From NCBI GenBank assembly GCA_008330645.1, contig VLTN01000031.1:248001-312000 (forward strand): a DNA stretch of 64,000 nucleotides. The letters run 5' to 3'. Of the stretch, positions 31,701 to 42,174 are shown piece after piece. Origin of the DNA: Cafeteria roenbergensis. Lineage: Eukaryota; Sar; Bigyra; Bicosoecida; Cafeteriaceae. The notes beneath the pieces are model-generated. The model was given only the letters and a program-made list of their open reading frames with translations. It was not told the origin of the DNA and made no database searches. The number at the start of each line of letters is the position of its first letter. Positions within the stretch are counted from its first letter, which is position 1. Made by a program: the position numbers and the translations under genes.

Positions 31701-34323
31701 TGCCTCGGCGGTGGACGAGAAGGACCAACACTCGCACGGCGAGCCGGCCGCGTCGCGCGCGTCGCCAGCCGAGGCTGGGCACTGGCCTGGCCGGCACCCC
31801 CATCGCGGAAGGGGCGCCGACATTGGCAGCCGGGGCTCTTCCTTGAGTCGAGGTGCGTCCGCCAGCCGCGGCCGCAGCCGCGGTCGCCCCCGCCCTAACC
31901 CCAGTGACGGGGCCAGGAGCCGGTCCGGCCGCGGCCGCGGCCGCGACAGCGGCCCAGGCAGCGCGAGCAGCAGCCCCTCTGGTCGAGCGGCCGCGCCCGT
32001 CGGACTGCCCATCCACCTCCCGGGCACCTCCGGCGCCAGCAGCACCGCGCGCTCTGGGAGGGCCTCGCACCGTGACCGCGCCCGCTCTGCCGCCCGCCGC
32101 AAGCGCGAGCTGCTCTTCGTCGTGGACGTCAACGTCGGCGGGGAGGTGGTCGGGCAGCTGCCCGTGCGGCGAAGCACCAAGCCGCTGTCCCTGGCCACCC
32201 GCTTCGTCGCGGAGCAGGGCCTCGGGAGCGACCTCACTGTGAAGCTGACCAAGGTGATCGAGAACCGCCTCCGCGCGTTCCTCGACGACGAGTCCAAGCG
32301 ACTAGCAGCAGCCAAGCGGCGCGGCGTGCGGAGGCAGGTGGAAGCCTTTCGCCACCGGGCGACGGAGCCCAAGCCGTTCACCTTCGCGTCCGAGCGGCTT
32401 GCAAGAGAGCGGCGCTCGGGGGGCGGCGCCAAGCCTGTTGTCGGCCGCCTGCGGGTGAGGGTGCGCTCCATGGGGCGGGCGCAGCAGGGAACGCTGGTGC
32501 TGCGGCTCGGCGATCGGGCCGAGGACGTCGTCGAGCGGTTTCGCCGCACTTACGGGCTGGACCCAGACGAGGTGCAGACGCTGGTGGCTGCGGTGGCGCG
32601 GCGATTGGAGGAGGCTGAGGCGAAGGACGAGGAGCGCCGACGGGAGGCGGCGAGGCAGGCGTCGAAGGCGGCTGGCAGCAGGAGGGGAAGCGTGAGCGGG
32701 GCAGGCCGGACCAGAGGGGCGCTGGAGCAAGGCGGGGACAGCGCAGGCGGCCTGGACTCGGCAAGGGGACGTAGCGCCGTCGCGCGCAAGCCCGCCGTTG
32801 AGTGGGCGAGGTTCGACGACGAGCAGGAGGCTGCCGTTGCCAACGGCCGGCCCAGGAGGCCAAGAGCAGGCAGGAGCGCCGGCCCCGGGGCGGCGAGCCC
32901 TGCGCCTGGCTCAAGCGCCGGCGCTGCCAACGGGAGCGGTGCAGGAGCTGGTCGGGGGCAGCAGCGGCGGCACCACGGCGACCGGGCGGTGCAGGGCCGG
33001 GGCGAGCACCGTCCACCTGCCGGGCGGGTGGGTGCGACGGACGAGGAGGGGGCACCTAGTGGCCGCGCGCCGGCCTCTGCCACCTCGAAGCGCCACGCTG
33101 CCGATCGGGCGCGGCAGGGGCTACCAGCAGAGCTGGAGGACGAGGAAGGAGTCGATGCTGACGTCGATGTTGATGGTGCCGCCAGTGCCGCAGGCGAGGG
33201 GTGCGAGGAGGAGGCCGAGGCGGAGGCGGAGGCGGAGGCGGAGGAGGCGGCAAGGGCAGCGCGCGCTGGTCCGGGCGGCCTCACTGACTCCCGCGGCCGC
33301 CGACACTACTATACGGACCTGCAGCCCGGTCTGCGCGGGCAGCAGGCGCCCATGCCCGAGCGGCTGCGGCGGCCGTTCGGGCTGCCTGACGAGGAGGCGG
33401 ACAAGGCTGGCCGCAAGGAGGCTGCGGTGGCGACGATGCGCGGGGCGCCCACGGGCTCGCCGCCGTCGCGGACGCCGCGACACTCCCCTGGCCAGGCAAT
33501 GGATGGCACCGCGGGGGCGTCGTCGAGGCGGCCGCCGCTGTCGGCGCGGTCAGCCGCCACGCCAAGGGCTGACCTCCCGTCAGCTCGCAGCGGCTCTCCC
33601 GCTGCCAACATGCAGCGGATGAGCGACGCGCGCCGCTCGGCTGGCTGGGCGCACGACGACGAGGTCCAGTTCGACGCCGCGAGCGGGTCGCTCCTCAGCC
33701 CGCCCAAGGCGCAGGCAGTCCCGTCGCCGCAAGCGCGTCGCGTGCTGGAGCGCAAGGCCCGCGAGCGGCAGAGCGTGGGCTTTGCGGCAAGCCGCCCCAG
33801 CGGCGCTCTGCCATCCGGCCGCGCGCACCAGCCGCTGCGCGAGCGCAGCCCGAGCCCGGGCCCGGATCGCAGCGGCAGCCGCAGCTCAGGGCAGTATGCA
33901 GCGTCCGAGTCGGAGTGGGACAGCGACGATGAGGACGACGACGAGGACGAGCTGCCGCTGAGCGCAGGAGGGAGGCAGCTGACGGAGAGGCAGCAGGCGC
34001 TGCTAGCCAGCACCCTCGCTGGCGCGCGGCCACCCTCGACCCAGGAACGCAGCGCCGCGCCGCAGCCGAGCGACCCCACAGCGTCTGAGGCGCGTGCCCC
34101 GCCTCGCGACTCCGAAATCGGCCGTCCTGTCATCCTTCGCATCGACCTCGAATACGAGGAGGACCAGTGGGCCGCCATTGATGTCCGCGAGGGCGACAAC
34201 GTGCAGCTCCTTGCGCAAGACTTTTGCCGCGAGTGCGGCTTGGAGCCTGACATGGTGCCTGAGGTTGTGGCGACGATTGTTGAGCGTTTGCAAGCGCACC
34301 AGGCAGCGACCGCTTCCCAATGA
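28704..34323 (+). CDS. Ras-like small GTPase fused to long disordered tail with three repeated modules
   Basis: Four exons (28704-28740, 28906-28962, 29089-29315, 29482-34323) join in phase, with GTGAGC, GTGAGA and GTGAGC donors and CGCAG acceptors, into 1720 aa. The N-terminal ~170 residues form a Ras-superfamily G domain: P-loop VLGAAGTGKSSL completed across exon 1/2, DGAG for the DxxG motif, AVIITYDVTRRSTFE, LLLGTHTDLESERRVS at the NKxD position (here THTD), and EASPRTGEHI for the SAK loop. An acidic/His-Asp tail and >700 low-complexity residues follow. Then come three copies of a ~60-aa module at about residues 982-1044, 1095-1155 and 1657-1716, each beta-rich and then matching F-x(5)-GL-x(6-9)-L-x(3)-I/V-x(3)-L. 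The last copy ends at the C-terminus. The module looks like a small ubiquitin-like or PFU-like fold, but I cannot name it. Function is unknown. Confidence 0.72.
29785..29814 (+). repeat. CACGAC hexanucleotide repeat
   Basis: About five units encode a His-Asp tract just after the GTPase domain of the fusion protein. Confidence 0.85.
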
Positions 34324-34515
34324 AGATGCCATGAGGAGCGCAGGCACCGTTGTTGGCAGCGCGCAGGCACTCGCGGCGCTCTGCTGGCTCTGTGTGTCTC
34401 GATTTGCGTCGCGGCGAACTGGCCGCGCACAGAACCCTGACTCGGCCCGCAGCGCGCACTCCCCGAGCTCCCCAAGGGCCCGAGGTTCCAGACCACACCG
34501 CAACAACGAGAGGGG

Positions 34516-36002
34516 ATGTTGATCAGGCCCGCCCGATCCAGTGCGGGGCTGGCAGCGGCCGCTGCGCCAGGCAGCGAGTCATCTGCAGCCCAACACTCCG
34601 AAGCTCGCCACTTGAACGAGAATGACCTGGCGACCGCGGCTTGCTTTCTCAGGATGAGCGTTGCGGATGCCGCGCTTGGCATCGCACCCACCAGTCCCGA
34701 GGCTGTCAGGGCGCTCACAGGTGGGGCGGGAGCGGCAGAGAGGCCTTCCTGTGTAAGTGGTGAATTTGTGTCCAGCTCCAGCCTCAGCATTGCTCGAGGC
34801 GCGTATGCATGACCAAGCTGGACTGATGAGACCGTGCTCGGTCTTGAAGGGAATGCGCAAAGACGTTGAGTCGGGCAGGACAGCGCGGAATGTGAGTTGC
34901 TCGAGTTACGGCCGTGAGCGCAATTTCCGCTGACACTCCCACGCTCGGATGCTCCTCGCAGTCAGTTTTGCGTGCACATCGCCCACGGCAGGATGCAGCG
35001 ATGCTTGGCAATGCCGGGTCACGGGGCCAGGTCGACTCGCGCCACGCTGGAGTTGGGGCCCAAGGCTGCGATTGCGCCCGCTTGGGCACGAGCGCCGGCC
35101 CGAGCGCGGTGGATGCCGAGCCAGACGGCAGTGCCGCGATTGACAGCATGCATCTGTCGCTGCCTTCCGTGGTCGCGATGCTGGACGGGGACGAGCGGGC
35201 GGCACGCAAGGCTGCGCAGCGGCTTTGGCGAGAAGCTGACCAGGGGGCAGCCGCCTCCCACCCGTGGCTGGCCGACGTGGTCCCGGCTCTCGTGCGCGCC
35301 CTCCGCAGCGGCACCGCGCCGTCTGGCCTTGCTGCGATGGGGGCAATCCAGTCGCTCGCGAGCGATGACGGCGCTCATTCGCCGCTCCTGGCGGCAGGAG
35401 TGGTGCCAGCAATTTCCCGGACTTGGCCGAGCGCCAGCGACTCCTGGCGGCTGCTTGCGGCTGCCACCTTGCGCCACTTGTGCCAGGCAAACCAAGGCCG
35501 GTGCGAAATGCACGACGAAGCCGTGCCGACGATCATCGGCGGGAGTTTGCTCGGGGTGTCGGGCGAGACGGCGGCCATGTGCGCGTTGGTCCTGTGGGCG
35601 CTCGCCAGGGACCCGCACGGCTGCCTCGTGGTCGCAAGGTCGGGGGCGTGCGAGTTGCTGGCACGATTGGTTCACCGTGACCCCTGCGGCTGCGCTACTG
35701 CGTACGCCCTCGGCGCGCTGTGCACTGTCGCCGCGGATGAGGCGTGTTTGAGCGTCATCGCGACCGGCTGGACGACGAGGGCGGCTTGCGCAGGCCTGTC
35801 GCATCCAGCCCGGCGGACGCTGGCTCGTGCAGCTCGCCTAGCAGATCATCTCTCCCGAGAAGCGGCTTCCCTGCGCCTGATGCGAGACGAGGAGGCAATG
35901 CTGCGCAAGTTGGACCAAGTGTCTCGCGCAGGCGACGATGCAGCTGCCACGCGTGCGCGGGCGGCTTTGGAGAGGGTGCGTGGTGGCCAGGCGGAAGACT
36001 GA
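34516..36002 (+). CDS. ARM/HEAT-like alpha-solenoid protein
   Basis: Two exons are proposed: 34516-34752 (79 codons) and 34962-36002, phase 0, with a GTAAGT donor and a TCGCAG acceptor, giving 425 aa. The second exon reads as successive helix pairs typical of armadillo repeats: ALVRALRSGTAPSGLAAMGAIQSLA, LLAAATLRHLCQANQGR, AMCALVLWALARDPHGCLVVA, and ACELLARLVHRDPCGCATAYALGALCTVA. It ends with a charged helical tail. Armadillo proteins are scaffolds or nuclear transport receptors; nothing here identifies the partner. Exon 1 has no recognised domain and is supported only by its ATG, near-perfect donor and matching phase. If it is wrong, translation would start at the ATG at 35001. Confidence 0.6.
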
Positions 36003-36185
36003 ATTGTGCACTCATCGTTTCAGCAAGGGCCCAATGCAAGCTGGACGGGGTCTCCATCCGTCTGGCTGCCGACTTGGCCCAGGGAGAGCGTGTTGCCGCG
36101 AGGAGTGGCGGTCGGGCCGCCACACCGCTCGGGGAGCCCGTCGCTTGCACACCGTGGCTCGAACCGCAGCACGCAATACACACGC

Positions 36186-38366
36186 CTAGCGGCGCCCGCC
36201 CCACAGCGCCACGAGACTTTGCTGGCCCTTCCTGCTCAGAGGCGGCTTCACCCGTGCCCCCTTGTCCGGCTGGGGGCCCGCGGCAACCCAGCACACAGCC
36301 GTTCCCGCATCGCCCGCGGTCCCGGGAGTCCCTGGGCCACCACGGGCTCCACTATCGTCCCTCACAGGAGCGCTCCACCGCTTGCGCTTGGCTGGCAGGT
36401 CAGCCGTGCTCGCGGGTGCCGGTCCCGGACTCCCAGCTGCTGCCCCAGATCCCGCTGACCGCCCGCGCTTGGGCTGCTTCCTGGGAGCTGCCCGTGGCAT
36501 CCCCCGCGGAAGCTTGAGAGCTCCCGAGCTTGACAGCGCCGCGCCGTGCGCAACGCCGCCATGCTTGGGCGGTCGGCACTGCGGCTCAGCAGCGCGTCCC
36601 TCTCCGGGCGGGGATGGCCGGCAGGGCCGGCTGTGGGCGCTCTCCTCGGCACTCGGAGGGGCGTCAGCACGAGCCGACCCCGGAGGCGGCAGCGCTGCGT
36701 CGCTGGCCTGCCCCTGCTGGGAGCGCAGCGCGACCCTCGGCCCTGCCGCAGCAGCTAGCCAGCCTGCGGGTGCGTGCCCCCCCCACGCCTCGGCGGCCTC
36801 TTGCTGGCTCAGCATGGTTCGCGGGCTCTTGCCGTCGTCTGGAAGAACCGGACCCTCCTCCCAGATGCGCTGGCTGCTCGCGAGCCCGTCGCCGCCCCAT
36901 CCGCCTCCCATTCCCCCGCTTGCTGCGGTGGCGCTCATCGTGCATACGGGGACGCTCTCCGCTGAGGGCGCTGGCGCCGCATCGCTGCCGTTGGTGTTGC
37001 CTGCGCTGGCGAGCGCAACGCGTTGCGCGGCCTGTGCGCTGCCCACAGCAGGTGCGCTATCCACAGCATGTGCGCTGTCCACAGCAAGTGCGCTGTCCAC
37101 AGCAAGTGCGCTGTCCACAGCAGGTGCGACCGACCCTGCCGCACTGCCGCCAGCCTCGGGCCAGGAAGAGTCGTCGACGCCGCGATGCGGGCGCGGGACG
37201 GCCGCCCCTTCTTCCTGGTCCGGCTCCGGGTCGCTGCTCAGGTCGCGCGCGAAGGCAGACCTGCCGCGCGCACCCGCGCCGCCCAGCCACGCGTGTGCTC
37301 TGCCCACGGAGTCCCGCCCGATACCCCCAGCCTGGCCGTTCGGGTCCAGCGACGACGTGTCTCCAGCAGCCCAACGGGCCCGCCCCCGGCAGGTTCCAAT
37401 GCCGCCGGCCTGGCCAGCGACCCGCGCCTCTCGCTCTGCCACTGGCGCGCGCGCGGTAGCATGCGTGCATGGAGCTGTTGGCGATTGTGCAGCCAGCGGT
37501 TCGCGTCCTCCCGGGTCGCTGCCCCCTGCCTCCGGGCGGGCGAGGGCAGGTCTCCACGGCTGCGCCGCCAGCAGCGCGTCGACCGCAGCGGCTCCCTCCA
37601 GCTTGGAGACGGCGTCTCGCCGATCCCAAAGAGCGCGCGTGAGCCGCTCCCCCAGGAGCAGGGTGCCGCAGCCCCGGCACCACCCCGACGTCGGCGCGGC
37701 CCCGGCCGGCCCGAGCAACCCGCAGGCGGCGCAGTCGACCCTGGCCCCCGGGGCGGCCGGAGCACCAGGGGGCGCTCTTCCACCGGCACACACGGCAGCC
37801 GCCTGCCTGCCTGCGGCTCGCTCGCCCGGGAGCGCCGGTCCCGAGGCGAGGACGACGGGCTCGACTGACGAGCAGCGCGCCGGTGCGACCGGCTGCCGGG
37901 ACGACGCAAGCGGGCTGCCGACCACCGACAATGGCTGGCTGCGAGTGACCACGTGGGCTTCACTGTCCGACCCTGGGCCAGGGCTGGGCGTTGCCTGGGC
38001 GGCGCGGGACGGGCTGCGACAGCTGGCCACGCCCTCAGCAGCGAGCGCCCGAACAACAGCCTCCGGGAGCGCTTCCTGCGAGCCGACGAGGCACGGCTGC
38101 GGGGTGAAGGCGCTCTCGGCCAGGAGCTGCTGGCTTGTGCCCCACGCCTGGCTGCCCCGCGCGGGCGAGCCAACTGTCGATTTTGAGTCTTGGCTGCAGG
38201 CCACGACGATGCGCTCGGCTCGCTCTGCGGCATCAAAGAGACGCTGCCGCGGCTGCCTGCGGGCTGGAGAATGGGGCGCCCCGGAAACCGAACCGACAAT
38301 CACCGGGCTGTCCACCGCGTCGTCGTTCAGAGCTCGGGTCGCGGCCCGATGCGGTGTGCTGCTCAT
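36186..38366 (-). CDS. Unknown protein with a CxxC...CxxC zinc-ribbon-like motif
   Basis: An intact 726-aa frame begins at the ATG at 38366. This strand is preferred over the long open frame opposite it because it has a normal share of acidic residues and an ATG start. Most of the chain is low complexity (Ala/Gly/Pro/Ser) with a hexapeptide DSALAV repeat. One compact segment stands out in the middle: DCAACGLLGPAG, then WCRGCGTLLLGERLTRALWD, two CxxC pairs spaced like a single zinc ribbon, followed by a helix. The last residues, KGQQSLVALWGG, resemble a degenerate PCNA-interacting (PIP) box (Q-x-x-L-x-x-aromatic-like), which is only a hint. No function is assigned. Its 3' end converges on the ARM gene. 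Confidence 0.5.
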   Translation of the reverse strand: MSSTPHRAATRALNDDAVDSPVIVGSVSGAPHSPARRQPRQRLFDAAERAERIVVACSQDSKSTVGSPARGSQAWGTSQQLLAESAFTPQPCLVGSQEALPEAVVRALAAEGVASCRSPSRAAQATPSPGPGSDSEAHVVTRSQPLSVVGSPLASSRQPVAPARCSSVEPVVLASGPALPGERAAGRQAAAVCAGGRAPPGAPAAPGARVDCAACGLLGPAGAAPTSGWCRGCGTLLLGERLTRALWDRRDAVSKLEGAAAVDALLAAQPWRPALARPEAGGSDPGGREPLAAQSPTAPCTHATARAPVAEREARVAGQAGGIGTCRGRARWAAGDTSSLDPNGQAGGIGRDSVGRAHAWLGGAGARGRSAFARDLSSDPEPDQEEGAAVPRPHRGVDDSSWPEAGGSAAGSVAPAVDSALAVDSALAVDSAHAVDSAPAVGSAQAAQRVALASAGNTNGSDAAPAPSAESVPVCTMSATAASGGMGGGWGGDGLASSQRIWEEGPVLPDDGKSPRTMLSQQEAAEAWGGHAPAGWLAAAAGPRVALRSQQGQASDAALPPPGSARADAPPSAEESAHSRPCRPSPPGEGRAAEPQCRPPKHGGVAHGAALSSSGALKLPRGMPRAAPRKQPKRGRSAGSGAAAGSPGPAPASTADLPAKRKRWSAPVRDDSGARGGPGTPGTAGDAGTAVCWVAAGPQPDKGARVKPPLSRKGQQSLVALWGGRR
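37035..37124. repeat. 18-nt tandem repeat, five copies
   Basis: The unit TGCGCTGTCCACAGCAAG occurs five times with few changes. On the minus strand it encodes an Ala-Val-Asp-Ser hexapeptide repeat in the zinc-ribbon protein. Confidence 0.85.
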
Positions 38367-38962
38367 GGCCGCCTGCCGCAGCAGCCGCCGCCTCCTCCCC
38401 TACCCGGTCCCGCGACGCCCCTGTCACCAGGAGGCCCCGAGAACAGCAAGGCAGGCCACGCCTCGCTCGCCGCTATGCGGACCCGGAGCTGCAATCAAAG
38501 GTCGTGTGCCATCAACAAAATTTGCTCGCGGCCCGGGCAGAGCCAGCGGCGTAGGCTGAGCTACGCCTTCCAGCCAGCCGCTGGGAGCCCTCAGCCCTGC
38601 AGGAAAGTTGCTGCCCGCATGTTGCCAGACTGCGGCGCATGCCTGGTGCACAGGCATCGCTTCCAGAGGCGCTGCCGCTCGTGGATGCACACTTGAGCTT
38701 GAACAGGTCGCTCTATGCAATTCGTCGCGAGGAGTGCCCGCCGTCCAAGCCGCACAGCAAGTGGGCGCGCCGGTCCCTGACAAGCCCATTCCCAAGGCCG
38801 GCCGGTCTGGGAGGCCTGGCTGTCGGAGCTCACAAGGGCAGAGCTGCAGCGGTTCCTGTCGCGCTCGTCGATTGGCGATCGACGAGCGGCCGTCGTGCGG
38901 TCGCAGTCGACAGCAGCACCTCAGTCCCACGGTGGTGCGGGGACAGCTTCGGCGACGGAGCC
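38367..38962. other. Divergent promoter region
   Basis: This 596-bp region separates the ATG of the minus-strand zinc-ribbon gene from the ATG of the chromatin-reader gene. No gene or clear core promoter motif is seen. Confidence 0.45.
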
Positions 38963-41792
38963 ATGGACGCCAAGCCGTCGAAGAAGGACGAGATCAAGCG
39001 CATGGCAATGGCCGGCGAAATGGATGCCATCGAAGCGAAATTTGGAGGTGAGGAGCAACGTCGGGCGCGGCGCGCGCCGGCGCCCCACTCTGCACGCGCC
39101 CGGACTGAACGTGCCTCTCTGTTTCCGGGCCGGCGAGCAAGCAACTCGCAGCGAAGGCTCGGGCCAAGGCCGAGGCGTACAGGAGCAAGAAACTCAAGGC
39201 AAAGCCCGCGAACGACAAGAGCGAGGCAACTGCCCACGGCGCGCAGACTGGCAAGGCCTCATCGTCTGCGGGCGGCCCGGACCCGAAACCCAGCAAGCCC
39301 ACTGTATCCAAGCCAAAGGTGTCTCTGGGGGTGAAGCGCGGCAGCGAGGCGCCGTCGAAGCCGGCTTCCGACCTGCCTGCGACTCCGCCCAAGCCAGCGG
39401 TGAAGGCATCGTCAGCCTCCAAGCCTCGCCTTGCAGTCAAGTCCGTCAAAAAGGCGGCGTCCGGTTCTGCCAAGCCACCGAAGCTGCTGTCCTCCTCGGG
39501 CCCCAAGCGCCCCGCAAGCGCGTTCTTCCTCTTTTGCGGCGAGCGGCGAGCAGCGCTCAAGTCCGAGAACCCTGACGCGCCAGTCACGGACATCGCGCGA
39601 CTGCTCGGCCAGGAGTGGCGCGCCCTCACGGAGGCCCAGCGAAGGGTGAGCAGGTGTGCAGCGGCCCTCGAGGCAGAGTAGCCAGCGGCACTTGATGCGC
39701 GTGCGGCGCAGATTGCGAGGCGAGGCGTCGCGCGGTTGCCCGCTGCTTCGGTTTCACGCGCAGCCGTTCGAGGAGCAAGCCAAGTCTGCCCGGGAGAGGT
39801 TCGCAGCTTCGTCGTCAACCGCATCGCGCGCCACTGGCGCCAAGCTTGCGACTGTGCGCAAGCGCAAGCCGCTGGCGGGACGCGCGTCGCCAAGCTCGCC
39901 GACTGGAGCCGCTGGCCGCACTGAGGTTCGGCGTCGCGGGCACCTAGTCTTTTATAGCGATGGCTGGATCGAGGACTCCCGGACCGGGGAGCCCCTGTGG
40001 AGCGACCCCGAGGAAGCGATGCCGCTCGAGGAGGCGGCAATGGACTACACCCGCTTTGAGGTGGAAGCCGGAACCGAGGTGGTCCTGGTCGTCCCTGCCC
40101 TCCTGGAGTTCTTGGAGACTCACAAAGCCGAACTGTCTGCAGCGAAGCGGGCCAGTGGGCTTGTGTGCACGCTCGACTTGGAGCAGACGTTTGCTACCGA
40201 CGGCATCGTGTTCGCGGTTGTCGAGTCTGTTGGCCTCGCCATGGACAGCGCCACGGCCAGGAAGGTCAAGGGCGAGAAGGAGCGCGCATTTTGCTCCGCT
40301 GTCCGCACCCTCAAGCTGCGGCTGGCTGGAGACGAGGGGGCTCATTCAGCGGAGCCGGTCTCCGTGCCTTGGCTACCGGCTGACCACGACCTTGTGACTG
40401 TCGATGCCCACGTCGTCACTCGCGGAGCCTACGAGGAGACTACGCTCGAGCGCGAACTCAAGCCCGGGATGCAGGTGACTCGCCAGTTCGCCAAGGCGGA
40501 CGACCCCAAGGTTGGCCAGGTGTACGAGGGCCGAGTCTACTACGTGGGGAGGCGGCCTGGCAAGGCAGGGGAGGACTTCCCTGACTCGCCATACATGTGT
40601 GTTCGGGTGGTGTGGTGAGACAATGCGAGTTTCAGGCCGAATCATCCCAGACGATGATGCTGAGCCACTCCCAGAGGCTCTGCTCGCCGCCACGTTGGTT
40701 TGCGCGGCGCGCCATTTCGACCGTTTCCGCAGGTACGAGCAGGACCGTTCGACACGGCGCTGGTTCATCAAGGTCGACCAGACGGACAACCTGGCCAGCC
40801 CATGGGACCTTCGCACCTCTTCCAATTTCGTGCACCCGAGCAACGTGGCAGCGTTTGCGTACGACGTGCCAGAGCTGGGAGACGCCGAGCAGGTGCTGGC
40901 CTACATTGGAAAGACGGAGCCCGCGGCGGCCTTCAGAGAGAGGGGCAGCGGGGGCGCGTCCGGCGATGCCGCCGTTTGGCTCCGAGCCATGGAGCGCAAG
41001 TGCAAGCAGGGGCACTACGCGGGGTCTGCCGGCCTCAGCCGGCTCTGGGAAGACTTCCGGTTGATGATTAGCAACGCGAAGCGGGACAACGAAGAAGCAT
41101 ACTGGGAGTGGCGGGCCGCCGACATGCTCGAAGCTGAGCTGCGAGCAGTGAAGCGGCGGATGCGCGACGGGGCTGGTTCGCTTGCGGCTGCCAAGAGCGC
41201 AGTCCCTCGCGTTCGGCCACGGCCGGGGGACCCTGTTCGGAAGCGGCCCCGCGCTCGGGACTCAGGCGAGCAAGGGCTGCGCCGCCCACGGAAGGCGCCA
41301 CGTCTTGTCATCGAGGCCAGCGCGCGGGGCCGTGTCCGTCGGTCGGCTGCTACATCTGCAATGCTGGCCATGGCGACCGCCTCGCGCCAAGACCTCCAGG
41401 TCGAGGTGTCGGAGAGCTGCGCAGAAACGCCGTGCGAGCACGGCCTTGGTGGCGACGGCAACGACGATGCCAGCGCCGAGGAGCAGCCCATGACCGCGCC
41501 TGTGAGCACCAAGAGGGCCTCGCGGAAGGACCAGAATCGTCGTCCCACTGCAGCCAGCCGCCTGCCCAAGTCGAAGCGACCTGCCAAGGCCAAGACCGAA
41601 CACGGTACCTGCGATACCGGAGATGCATCACCGAGTCCCCCTGGATCAAGTTCCAGCGGAGAGGGCGCGGGCCGATCGGCCCCTGAGGCAGGCGAAACCG
41701 AGGAGGCCGCGGGCGATGACCGCGACGAGGACGATTCCGACGAAGGCGGCGACGACAGCGATGCCGCAAGCGAGAGCTACGCAGACGAGTAG
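38963..41792 (+). CDS. Chromatin reader: HMG box + CryptoTudor + bromodomain (PHIP/BRWD-like)
   Basis: Four exons (38963-39047, 39152-39645, 39764-40614, 40733-41792) join in phase into 829 aa. Introns are short (104-118 nt) with GTGAGG/GTGAGC/GTGAGA donors and CGCAG acceptors. An HMG box lies at residues ~145-207: PKRPASAFFLFCGERR, then GQEWRALTEAQRR joined by splicing to PFEEQAKSARERF. A CryptoTudor domain lies at ~424-505: ELKPGMQV, VYEGRVYYV, DFPDSPYMCVRVVW joined by splicing to YEQD, and NLASPWDL. These line up with PHIP/BRWD's G-x-V, yPdS-x-x-x-x-V-x-W and SPWD. Directly after it is a bromodomain C-terminal half at ~557-610: WLRAMERKCKQGHY, LWEDFRLMISNAKRDN with the acetyl-lysine-binding Asn. 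It likely reads methyl-H3/acetyl-lysine and binds DNA. No WD40 repeats are present, unlike PHIP. The tail is acidic. Confidence 0.8.
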
Positions 41793-42174
41793 GCACATCG
41801 CCTGCCCAACGCGAGCTCCCCCCGTGCTTGCTCGTGCGTGCCGTGCTGCGAACCCGATTCACGAGCTCTGATTCTGCCCTGCTTGCGCCTGTGCTCCCGG
41901 CCTCGAGGCCCCAGCCCGAGCACCCGGCCGCGCCAACGAAAGCGTGCCACCCGAGCCATGCAGCTTGCATGGCCAGGACGCGGGCGGCCGGTCTCCGCCC
42001 GTCATTCCGTCGTAGCGTCGTCAGTTGCCTTTGTGGCAGCAGCAGAGCCTTCGGCAGAGCCCCGCCGCCCCACGCAAACGCAAACTCACGAATTGCGGCT
42101 CAGCCCCCCGCCTTGGCCTCTGCAGCCCGCCGCGGTTGGGCAGGTGGCACCCCGGCACACCTCAGCCTGCTGCA
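41793..42174 (+). other. Intergenic region upstream of RRP7
   Basis: This 382-bp gap lies between two plus-strand genes. No feature is recognised in it. Confidence 0.45.

Noticed and set aside
29860-32070. 736-codon minus-strand open frame inside the GTPase-fusion gene
   Set aside because: It is Arg/Ala/Pro-rich with no domain and lies opposite an exon anchored by a GTPase domain and the three C-terminal modules.
36262-38559. 765-codon plus-strand open frame opposite the zinc-ribbon gene
   Set aside because: It lacks a normal share of acidic residues and lysine, begins without ATG, and overlaps a better minus-strand frame with ATG and CxxC pairs.
40615-40650. Very short intron (about 36 nt) just after the GTGAGA donor in the reader gene
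   Set aside because: The phase does not fit. The acceptor at 40732 gives the correct phase and continues the CryptoTudor domain.
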